Source: Bacillota bacterium
GTDB lineage: Bacteria > Bacillota > Clostridia > Peptostreptococcales > Anaerovoracaceae
Direction of reading: 5' to 3'
Length of the DNA stretch: 15,857 nucleotides
Assembly: GCA_022793975.1 (NCBI GenBank)
Contig: JAAWDW010000109.1
Span: forward strand, 1 to 15,857
Below, in pieces: positions 1-5,880 of this stretch (its first letter is position 1; every line of letters begins with the position of its first letter). The notes beneath the pieces were generated by a model. The model saw only the letters and a program-made list of their open reading frames with translations. It was not told the DNA's origin and made no database searches. The position numbers and the translations under genes are program-made.

Positions 1-48
1 CTGTAACACTGACATATTATATGCAGGTTGCTTGCGAGGGAGGGAAAA

Positions 49-834
49 ATGAATAAAATACGCCTCGGCATTGCCGACGACAATAAAGATTTCTGCGATA
101 TTCTCATAGATTTCTTTAATTCTCAAGAAAATATAGAAATTGTATTTGTAGCTCACGACGGAGTCGAAACACTTGCGTGTGTCGAAAAATATTTGCCGGA
201 AATACTTATTTTAGATATGATAATGCCGCATCTTGACGGACTTGGGGTGCTGGAGTCGCTAAACAACAGCGATATTCCAGTGCATCCCAAAATTGTAATG
301 CTGTCCGCCGTCGGTCAAGAAAGCATTACACAAAAAGCCATCGATTTTGGTGCCGAATATTATGTGGTTAAGCCTTTCAGTCTCGAAATTCTACTTAAAA
401 GAATAAGACAGCTTTCGGGAAACGAAGAACAGTTCTGCAAGAATACCGGAAATAAAAGCAGACAAAATGTAGGATACGCACAAAACAGCGATCTGGAAAT
501 AGATATTACAAATATGATACATGAAATAGGTGTACCTGCGCATATAAAAGGTTACCAGTATCTTCGCGATGCAATATCCATGGTCGTAGACGATATGGAC
601 ATGCTCTCTGCAGTTACAAAAGAACTTTATCCCGCCATCGCAAAACGGAACAAAACAACGCCGAGCAGAGTCGAAAGAGCAATAAGGCATGCTATAGAAG
701 TAGCCTGGAACAGAGGCAAAATAGAAACCATAAACAGTTTATTCGGATACACTGTTGCCGAGGACAAAGGAAAACCTACAAACAGTGAATTCATCGCAAT
801 AGTTGCAGATAAATTAAGATTGGAAAGGAAATAA
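49..834 (+). CDS. spo0A: Stage 0 sporulation protein A (Spo0A), response regulator
   Basis: Master transcription factor for entry into sporulation and stationary-phase programmes; it is activated by phosphorylation and binds DNA at 0A boxes. The protein is 261 aa (family about 260-270). An N-terminal receiver domain (about 1-120) has the acidic pair D10/D11, phospho-acceptor D56 in LILDMIMP, S86 and the conserved K108 in VVKPFS. A linker follows, then the Spo0A C-terminal helix-turn-helix domain (about 155-261), with the characteristic stretches around IKGYQYLRDAI, TPSRVERAIRHAIE and the GYT-containing end. I chose ATG 49 because the GAGGGAGGG ribosome site at 36-44 sits just upstream; an in-frame TTG at 28 would put that site inside the gene. 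The DUF896 gene follows 8 bases later, so both are probably co-transcribed. Upstream sequence is cut by the window edge, so the promoter cannot be judged. Presence of spo0A suggests, but does not prove, a spore former. Confidence 0.97.
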   Translation: MNKIRLGIADDNKDFCDILIDFFNSQENIEIVFVAHDGVETLACVEKYLPEILILDMIMPHLDGLGVLESLNNSDIPVHPKIVMLSAVGQESITQKAIDFGAEYYVVKPFSLEILLKRIRQLSGNEEQFCKNTGNKSRQNVGYAQNSDLEIDITNMIHEIGVPAHIKGYQYLRDAISMVVDDMDMLSAVTKELYPAIAKRNKTTPSRVERAIRHAIEVAWNRGKIETINSLFGYTVAEDKGKPTNSEFIAIVADKLRLERK

Positions 835-842
835 CAGCCGAT

Positions 843-1043
843 ATGATTACACAGGAAATGATCGACAGAATAAACGAACTTGCGCACAAAGAAAAAGAAG
901 AAGGACTTACAGATGAGGAACGACTGGAACAGCAGACCCTGAGAAGACAGTACATAGATGCCTTTAAGGCAAACCTTAAGTCACAGCTCGACAATATAGT
1001 AATTGTCGATGAAAACGGAGAACCCGTCAAGCATAAAAATTAG
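843..1043 (+). CDS. DUF896 family small protein (YnzC-like)
   Basis: A 66-aa cytoplasmic, highly charged, helical protein. The start MITQEMIDRINELAHKEK and the following EEGLT.EE..EQ..LR..Y...F..N segment are the signature of the DUF896 (YnzC/YwaA) family, whose members form a short helical hairpin; the biochemical role is unknown. In Bacillus subtilis ynzC is known to lie in the SOS-induced yneA-yneB-ynzC operon. Here it instead follows spo0A by 8 bases, and a YneA-like gene lies 9 kb away. The ribosome site is weak (AAAGGA at 824-829, 13 bases before ATG 843, inside the end of spo0A), so translation may be coupled to spo0A. A second ATG at 858 has no usable spacing. A hairpin terminator follows at 1076-1111. 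Family assignment is confident; function is not. Confidence 0.9.
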   Translation: MITQEMIDRINELAHKEKEEGLTDEERLEQQTLRRQYIDAFKANLKSQLDNIVIVDENGEPVKHKN

Positions 1044-1075
1044 TCGAAAAAAATAGAAATAAAAATTCGTTTAAA

Positions 1076-1111
1076 GGCAGGAATTTACAAGTTTCTTGCC
1101 CTTTTTATTTT
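1076..1111 (+). terminator. Rho-independent terminator after spo0A-DUF896
   Basis: GGCAGGAA (1076-1083) pairs with TTCTTGCC (1093-1100) with one G-U pair and a 9-base loop, followed by a T-rich tail from 1102. It separates the spo0A unit from the next gene. Confidence 0.8.
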
Positions 1112-1137
1112 AAAATATTTTCGGGAGGTACAATTAT

Positions 1138-1596
1138 ATGATAACTTTCAGAAAATATTACAATTTACTTTTTGTTCCTGCAGTGCTCGTTATCTTTTTC
1201 ACTTTATTTTCAGGATTTGCAGGACACAATGAAAATGAAGAAATAAAATACATACTGAAGGAAAGGACGAGAATTCTTCAGGACTGTTATTACGGTCTGA
1301 TAGATGAAGAAAAAGCGGAAAGCGAACTTTCCGCTATTGAAACGTATCCGATCTTAAGCGAAGATATAAAAGGTCTTCGCGAATGGGAAGGAACAGAGGT
1401 GGATATAGTCGAAAAAATGATATTTACATCACTTGAAAAAAAACATAGCATACTAGGAAGTGATACATACGAAACGGAAATATGCTGGGAAGTTTCCGGA
1501 CTCGGAGAAGATTATACTATGACAAGCCGTTACTACATTGTTATCAAAAAAGACAACGATAAACTTGTTTTGTCGAATTTTACACCTATTGATTAA
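1138..1596 (+). CDS. Membrane-anchored protein of unknown function
   Basis: 152 aa; I do not recognise a family. Residues about 9-29 form a hydrophobic segment (LLFVPAVLVIFFTLFSGFAG) after a short basic N-terminus (K6), which fits a single membrane anchor or an uncleaved signal with the rest outside the cell. No lipobox cysteine is visible. The remainder is acidic and soluble: a helical region (about 35-70, rich in E and K) followed by a probable beta-rich end in which ICWEVSGLGEDYTMTSRYYIVIKK resembles the strands of small SnoaL/NTF2- or lipocalin-like folds, a guess only. ATG 1138 has a good ribosome site GGGAGG at 1123-1128. It sits alone between a terminator (1076-1111) and the promoter of the cysteine desulfurase operon, so it is probably a single-gene unit. 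The coding pattern matches its neighbours. Confidence 0.75.
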   Translation: MITFRKYYNLLFVPAVLVIFFTLFSGFAGHNENEEIKYILKERTRILQDCYYGLIDEEKAESELSAIETYPILSEDIKGLREWEGTEVDIVEKMIFTSLEKKHSILGSDTYETEICWEVSGLGEDYTMTSRYYIVIKKDNDKLVLSNFTPID

Positions 1597-1600
1597 AAAT

Positions 1601-1631
1601 TTGTTTTAACATAAGCATATTTTGGTATAAT
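1601..1631 (+). promoter_or_regulatory. Probable sigma-A promoter with extended -10 for nifS-nifU-mnmA
   Basis: A perfect TATAAT at 1626-1631 is preceded by TGG (1623-1625), giving an extended -10 element. The best -35 is TTGTTT at 1601-1606 with a long 19-base spacer; extended -10 promoters tolerate weak -35 elements. The nifS ATG lies 36 bases downstream with AAAGGAG at 1655-1661. Confidence 0.6.
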
Positions 1632-1667
1632 ATTAAGTGATATTTTAAGAAAACAAAGGAGCACATT

Positions 1668-2837
1668 ATGCGACAAGTATATTTGGATTATTCGGCCACA
1701 ACACCGGTAAAAAAAGAAGTTCTGGATGCAATGCTTCCTTATTTTACGGAGCAGTTCGGCAATCCGTCGAGCATATACGGAATAGGACTTGAATCTAAGG
1801 ATGCCATTACACATGCTAGGACTCAGGTCGCAAAACTTATAAACGCCGACCCCGCCGAAGTCTTTTTCAATGCGGGCGGTACAGAGAGCGACAACTGGGC
1901 TGTTTTTGGTATCGCAGATGCTCTTAAAGATAAGGGGAATCACATAATTACTACTAAAATAGAGCACCACGCTATGCTTCATTCATGCGAATTTTTAGAA
2001 AAGCACGGTTACGAAGTTACTTATCTTGGCATAGGTCCCGACGGAAGAATAAAGCTTGACGAGCTTGAAGCAGCCATTACCGATAAAACCATTCTCATAA
2101 GTATAATGACTGTTAACAACGAAATAGGTACAGTACAGCCTATCAAAGAGATCGGAGCTATTGCAAAGAAACACGGCATTGTTTTCCACACAGATGCTGT
2201 ACAGGCTCTTGGCAATATTCCTATTGATGTCAAGGATATGGGTATAGATCTTATGTCGATGTCATCGCACAAGATTTATGGTCCCAAAGGCGTCGGCGCT
2301 TTGTATATAAGACGCGGAGTCAAGATCTCAAATTATCTTCACGGCGGCGCACAGGAAAATAAGAGAAGAGCAGGTACGGAAAATCTTCCCGGCATTATCG
2401 GTTTTGGAAAGGCTGCGGAGCTTGCAGGAGAAAATTTTGTATCTCATGTAAAACACTGCAGCGAACTCAGAAACTATCTCATAGACGAAGTTCTTAAAAA
2501 AATTCCGAATGTAAAAGTAAACGGAAGTATGGAATACAGACATCCTGGCAATGCAAATCTCACATTTGAGTATATCGAAGGCGAAGCAATGCTTCTTATG
2601 CTTGATGCAAAAGGTATTTCTGTATCAACGGGTTCGGCATGTTCTTCCACATCTCTTGTTCCGTCACATGTACTTTCGGCACTCGGCATCCCTGTCGAAC
2701 AGATTCACGGCACTCTTCGTTTCACAGTAGGTGACTTCACAACAAAAGAAGATATTGACTATGTTGTTTCCTGTCTTGTCGAAATTATCGAAACATTAAG
2801 AGGCATTTCATCAGTAAATTCAAAGAAAGGTTGGTAG
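1668..2837 (+). CDS. nifS: Cysteine desulfurase (NifS/IscS family)
   Basis: PLP enzyme that removes sulfur from L-cysteine, giving alanine and an enzyme-bound persulfide for Fe-S clusters and thiolated tRNA. 389 aa, full length for the family. Visible residues: the N-terminal VYLDYSATTP, FNAGGTESDN (about 67-76), H100/H101 in IEHHA, D176 and Q179 contacting PLP, Schiff-base K202 in SSHKIYGPKG, RRAGTEN (233-239), and catalytic C325 in STGSACSS. The short flexible loop after C325 lacks the Cys-rich SufS features, so this is the group I NifS/IscS type. Ribosome site AAAGGAG at 1655-1661, six bases before the ATG. The scaffold gene begins 5 bases after the stop and MnmA follows, so its sulfur probably goes both to Fe-S clusters and to tRNA. 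The symbol nifS is by family; a nitrogen-fixation role is not implied. iscS would be an equally fair name. Confidence 0.95.
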   Translation: MRQVYLDYSATTPVKKEVLDAMLPYFTEQFGNPSSIYGIGLESKDAITHARTQVAKLINADPAEVFFNAGGTESDNWAVFGIADALKDKGNHIITTKIEHHAMLHSCEFLEKHGYEVTYLGIGPDGRIKLDELEAAITDKTILISIMTVNNEIGTVQPIKEIGAIAKKHGIVFHTDAVQALGNIPIDVKDMGIDLMSMSSHKIYGPKGVGALYIRRGVKISNYLHGGAQENKRRAGTENLPGIIGFGKAAELAGENFVSHVKHCSELRNYLIDEVLKKIPNVKVNGSMEYRHPGNANLTFEYIEGEAMLLMLDAKGISVSTGSACSSTSLVPSHVLSALGIPVEQIHGTLRFTVGDFTTKEDIDYVVSCLVEIIETLRGISSVNSKKGW

Positions 2838-2842
2838 CTTAA

Positions 2843-3286
2843 ATGGCACTGTATAATGATAAAGTAATGGATCATTTTATGAATCCGAGAAATGTGGGAG
2901 AGATTGAAAATCCTGACGGTTCCGGTACATACGGCAGTCCCGTATGTGGAGATATGATGATGATTACAATAAAGGTTGACAACGATGTAATCACTGATGC
3001 AAAATTCAAGACATTCGGCTGCGGAAGCGCTATCGCTTCATCAAGTATGGCAACGGAAATGATTATAGGAAAGACTATAGACGAAGCCCTTGCTATCACA
3101 AACAAGGATATTGTTGACGAACTTGGCGGACTTCCTGCTATAAAACTTCACTGCTCGGTACTTGCAGATCACGCTATTAAGTGTGCGATCTACGACTATG
3201 CGGAAAAGAACGGTAAGACTTATGCCGGTCTTGAAGGATTCGACCCTAATGCAGACGATGATGACGAAGAGATAATAGAAGAATAA
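2843..3286 (+). CDS. nifU: NifU/IscU-like Fe-S cluster assembly scaffold
   Basis: Scaffold on which [2Fe-2S]/[4Fe-4S] clusters are built from desulfurase-derived sulfur, in the cytoplasm. 147 aa: only the N-terminal IscU-like domain is present; there is no C-terminal Nfu domain as in true nitrogen-fixation NifU. The three cluster cysteines are C35 (SPVCGD, with D37), C60 (TFGCGSAIASS) and C104 (KLHCSVLA). LPAIK (97-101) sits where IscU has the HscA chaperone-binding LPPVK motif. An extra C114 is present. The C-terminus is a very acidic tail (about 134-147, DDDDEEIIEE). It follows nifS by 5 bases, so the two are surely co-transcribed. The ribosome site is weak (AAAGG 2826-2830), suggesting translational coupling to nifS. 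The N-terminus YNDKVMDHFMNPRNVGEI is typical of the clostridial version. Confidence 0.93.
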   Translation: MALYNDKVMDHFMNPRNVGEIENPDGSGTYGSPVCGDMMMITIKVDNDVITDAKFKTFGCGSAIASSSMATEMIIGKTIDEALAITNKDIVDELGGLPAIKLHCSVLADHAIKCAIYDYAEKNGKTYAGLEGFDPNADDDDEEIIEE

Positions 3287-3320
3287 TAAAGTTTTGTGTA
3301 AAATGATTACGGAACAAAAA

Positions 3321-4478
3321 ATGAAAAATAATAAAATAGTTCTGGGAATAAGCGGCGGTGTAGACAGTACAACCGCTGCTTTATTGCTTCTTGAAAAAGG
3401 TTTTGACGTATACGGCATGTATTTTAACATACACGAGGGAAACGAAGGCGAACGTAAAGAAGCGTACGGTGCCCTGCGCGAAGCGTACGACTCATATGAA
3501 AAAAAACAAGCTGCGGAGACTTCTCCGAATTCAGACAAACATCAGAGCAGCAAAACATATTTCAGTGATGATAAGTTCATATATAAAGATGCATCACACG
3601 AGTTCAAAGATATCGTTATGTCTGACTTCTGCTGTGAATACAAGCTTGGCAAAACACCTAATCCGTGCGTAATATGCAACCCGAATATAAAATTCCGGCT
3701 GCTCAAAGAAACCGCAGATGCTTTGGATGCGCCGTATATCGCAACCGGACACTATGCACGAACAGTATACGATGACAAAAGCGATACATATTACATCTCC
3801 GCTATAGAAAGCAAAAAAGACCAATCCTATATGCTTTACAGATTACCAAGTGAAATTATCAAGCGCCTTATTCTTCCGCTTGCAGAATTTGCAGATAAAG
3901 AAGATGTACGAAATATCGCTCGTGAAAACGGTTTTTCGTCCGCTGAAAAATCCGACAGCCAGGAAATATGTTTCATAGAAAACGGCAAAGACTATGTCGA
4001 TTTTATAAAAGATTTTGACAGCAGCTGCAAAATAAAAGAAGGAAATTTCATTGATAAAGACGGAAATATTCTCGGACACCACAAAGGCCTTGTAAACTAC
4101 ACTATAGGGCAGAGAAAAGGACTTGGTATTGCACTCGGTCATCCTGTATTCATAACAAATATAGACAATGAAAATAATACCGTAACACTTGGAGACAACG
4201 AAGAACTTTTTAAAAGCAGCGTATACGTAGAAGATCTGTTTTTTACGGAGACGGGAAGTGCGGCGCTGCCAGAACAAATACAGACAAAAAATCTGACTGC
4301 AAAAGTCAGATACGCCGCGCCGAGAGCCGCCGCCGAGATTGCGGCTTTTGACGCGGAGCAAGGAATACTTACCGTCAGATTTCAAACGCCGCAGAGGGCA
4401 ATGACACCCGGACAATCGCTCGTCATCTATGACGGCGATATTATTCTCGGCGGCGGCAGGATACAAAAATCACTGTAA
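3321..4478 (+). CDS. mnmA: tRNA-specific 2-thiouridylase MnmA
   Basis: Makes the 2-thio group of s2U34 in tRNA Lys, Glu and Gln anticodons, using ATP and a persulfide sulfur. From ATG 3321 the protein is 385 aa (family about 350-380). Seen: the PP-loop SGGVDS (residues 11-16), TPNPCVICN with the first catalytic cysteine C116, ATGHYAR, KDQSYMLYRL, SDSQEICFI with the second cysteine C217, YTIGQRKGLGIA, and the C-terminal beta-barrel region ending in PGQSLVIYDGD..LGGG.I. Two upstream in-frame starts exist (TTG 3294, ATG 3303); ATG 3321 places the PP-loop at the usual distance and has ACGGAA 7-12 bases upstream. The region between the PP-loop domain start and YKDAS is unusual: a hydrophilic segment replaces the usual helix plus LGIPHYV strand (see findings). 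It is third in an operon with the desulfurase and scaffold, which matches the known pairing of a dedicated desulfurase with MnmA in Firmicutes such as YrvO-MnmA. Confidence 0.94.
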   Translation: MKNNKIVLGISGGVDSTTAALLLLEKGFDVYGMYFNIHEGNEGERKEAYGALREAYDSYEKKQAAETSPNSDKHQSSKTYFSDDKFIYKDASHEFKDIVMSDFCCEYKLGKTPNPCVICNPNIKFRLLKETADALDAPYIATGHYARTVYDDKSDTYYISAIESKKDQSYMLYRLPSEIIKRLILPLAEFADKEDVRNIARENGFSSAEKSDSQEICFIENGKDYVDFIKDFDSSCKIKEGNFIDKDGNILGHHKGLVNYTIGQRKGLGIALGHPVFITNIDNENNTVTLGDNEELFKSSVYVEDLFFTETGSAALPEQIQTKNLTAKVRYAAPRAAAEIAAFDAEQGILTVRFQTPQRAMTPGQSLVIYDGDIILGGGRIQKSL

Positions 4479-4499
4479 AATTCTTGCATATTTATTAAA

Positions 4500-5459
4500 T
4501 CAAAGCATTATAATAGCTCTTTCGGGGCAAACGGGAGCACAGTAGCCGCAAGTAAGGCATAAGCTGTGATTTATTTCCGCTTGTCCCGTTTCTTTATTCA
4601 GCGATATTGCTTTTGACGTGCAGCGGCTGACGCACGAGCCGCATCCTTCGCAGTCACCGAGATCTATGTGCATTCGCTTTTGGGAAACATCAGGCGCATA
4701 ATCTTTGCTCATCCTGCCTTCAATATAATCACATATATCATCTACTTCACGTTTTTTGCCGAAACCTATCATAACGGCTTCCATTCCTTTAAGACCATAA
4801 ACATAATCAAGCGCTTCCCTGTAACTTCCTGTAAGATTGCCGCCTCCGAATGCTTTCATACCGAGCACGCCTTTTCCCGCATCTGCACATTTTCTAATAG
4901 CTGATGCCATCTCTTCCGCTGTACCGAAACCATCACCTTTTCTGATACCGAGACTGCGAAAATTTATAAGAGGGAATACAACATCCACATCTGCCATTTT
5001 CGATACTTCTTCGCAGACCTCTATATGATGTGTCGATATTCCGACTGCTTTTATAATTCCTTTTTCCCGAAGTTCAATCAGCTTTTCCAGCGCACCTCTT
5101 CTCCAGGGCAGATCCCAAAGGCCTCTGACTTCATGAAGCATAAAAATATCTATTATATCACGGTCCAATGCTTTTCTTGCGTCTTCAACAGCGTTCATCA
5201 TCCACTTGCCTGTATTTGCCATAGATTTGCTGGAAATTACAAGATTATCGCTGTTTTGTTTAAAAGCTTTCGCCATATATCTATATGTATTGTAATATTC
5301 GGCTGTATCAAATAAATTAATTCCTTTCGATACAGCATATGATATGATCTCACTTCCTTCATCTTCTCTAAGATTGAGCTGTGTTTCTCCGATTGTAAGT
5401 ACTCCAAAACCAACTTTTGAAATTTTAATTCCTGTATTTCCCAATAAAACTTTTTCCAT
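4500..5459 (-). CDS. Aldo/keto reductase with C-terminal 2[4Fe-4S] ferredoxin domain
   Basis: 319 aa, cytoplasmic. Residues about 1-250 are an aldo/keto reductase TIM barrel: start VLLGNTGIKISKVGFG, the catalytic tetrad D51 (FDTAEYY), Y56, K78 (VISSKS) and H109 (FMLHEV), and the YGLKGMEAVMIGFGKKREV stretch near the cofactor site. The last 55 residues hold two full CxxCxxCxxxC motifs (C270/C273/C276/C280 and C301/C304/C307/C311, the latter followed by P), i.e. a bacterial 2[4Fe-4S] ferredoxin-like domain. Such fusions are common in anaerobes and suggest electron exchange with ferredoxin rather than, or besides, NADPH; the substrate cannot be read from sequence. ATG at 5459 with AAGGAG six bases upstream. 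It converges on mnmA with only 21 bases between stop codons and no clear terminator there, and is transcribed divergently from the 63-aa gene. Confidence 0.93.
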   Translation of the reverse strand: MEKVLLGNTGIKISKVGFGVLTIGETQLNLREDEGSEIISYAVSKGINLFDTAEYYNTYRYMAKAFKQNSDNLVISSKSMANTGKWMMNAVEDARKALDRDIIDIFMLHEVRGLWDLPWRRGALEKLIELREKGIIKAVGISTHHIEVCEEVSKMADVDVVFPLINFRSLGIRKGDGFGTAEEMASAIRKCADAGKGVLGMKAFGGGNLTGSYREALDYVYGLKGMEAVMIGFGKKREVDDICDYIEGRMSKDYAPDVSQKRMHIDLGDCEGCGSCVSRCTSKAISLNKETGQAEINHSLCLTCGYCAPVCPERAIIML

Positions 5460-5519
5460 TTTTGCTCCTTGTTAAAAAGTTCTTTACTCTGTGTTTTTAA
5501 TTTTAACATAAAAAAACGC

Positions 5520-5548
5520 TTGGCAGGGCAAAATAATCACAAAAATAA
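5520..5548 (+). promoter_or_regulatory. Possible promoter for the 63-aa membrane peptide gene
   Basis: TTGGCA (5520-5525) and AATAAA (5543-5548) with a 17-base spacer, 20 bases before the start codon. The -35 has one mismatch to consensus, the -10 has two. Plausible by position because the gene upstream runs on the other strand. Confidence 0.35.
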
Positions 5549-5568
5549 AGAAAAGGAGATTTTTAAAT

Positions 5569-5760
5569 ATGGACATTGGAAAAAGCGCACTTACAATCGG
5601 TATTCTCGGCGGACTTGCAGGAGCTGCGGCATATATGATGACACCGCATAAAAACCATTCCGAACTGGAAGCAGGTATGAGAAAAGCGGCTGATGAACTT
5701 TCGGGAGTTTCCAAAGAACTGGGAAAAGCTATCAAATCCATAGGCGAAACGATTGGCTAA
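5569..5760 (+). CDS. Small single-pass membrane protein, unknown function
   Basis: 63 aa. Residues about 6-24 are a glycine/alanine-rich hydrophobic helix (ALTIGILGGLAGAAAYMM), followed by a polar amphipathic helix (about 30-63) with regular K/E/L spacing. This layout resembles YtxH-type or other small envelope-stress peptides, but it is too short to assign. The gene is convincing: a strong AAAAGGAG ribosome site about 9 bases before ATG 5569 and its own terminator right after the stop (5768-5799). It stands alone between a divergent reductase gene and alaS. An abundant single-gene transcript would fit this arrangement, which is inference only. Confidence 0.8.
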   Translation: MDIGKSALTIGILGGLAGAAAYMMTPHKNHSELEAGMRKAADELSGVSKELGKAIKSIGETIG

Positions 5761-5767
5761 AGTAAAG

Positions 5768-5799
5768 CGGGAAGGGAATATTTCCTTTCCCGTTTTTTT
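5768..5799 (+). terminator. Strong rho-independent terminator
   Basis: CGGGAAGGGAA (5768-5778) pairs with TTCCTTTCCCG (5782-5792), 11 bp with one G-U and a 3-base loop, then seven T (5793-5799). It ends the 63-aa gene and isolates alaS. Confidence 0.9.
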
Positions 5800-5830
5800 A
5801 CATTTTTTTCTTTTAAATGATTGTCTTCTA

Positions 5831-5839
5831 TGATATAAT
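5831..5839 (+). promoter_or_regulatory. Probable extended -10 promoter element of alaS
   Basis: TGA followed by a perfect TATAAT (5834-5839), 42 bases before the alaS start. The -35 region at the right distance is only TTTTAA (5811-5816), so the extended -10 would carry recognition. The leader to the ATG is too short for a T-box, so T-box control of alaS is excluded here. Confidence 0.5.
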
Positions 5840-5880
5840 TAAAAAATAAGCTATGCCTGTAATTTTAGGAGGACATACAT

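Noticed and set aside
28..48. Upstream TTG start for spo0A
   Set aside because: The strong GAGGGAGGG ribosome site at 36-44 would then lie inside the gene; ATG 49 gives the normal Spo0A N-terminus.
1571..1577. TGTCGAA, a perfect Spo0A-box core near the nifS promoter
   Set aside because: The same 7-mer also occurs inside the nifS coding region (around 2692 and 2774), so it is expected by chance; this copy lies in the coding end of the 152-aa gene.
3843..4466. Open frame of 207 codons on the minus strand
   Set aside because: Antisense to mnmA, whose catalytic motifs are intact.
5800..5880. Possible T-box leader before alaS
   Set aside because: Only about 80 bases separate the previous terminator from the start codon, and no T-box sequence or antiterminator pair is seen.
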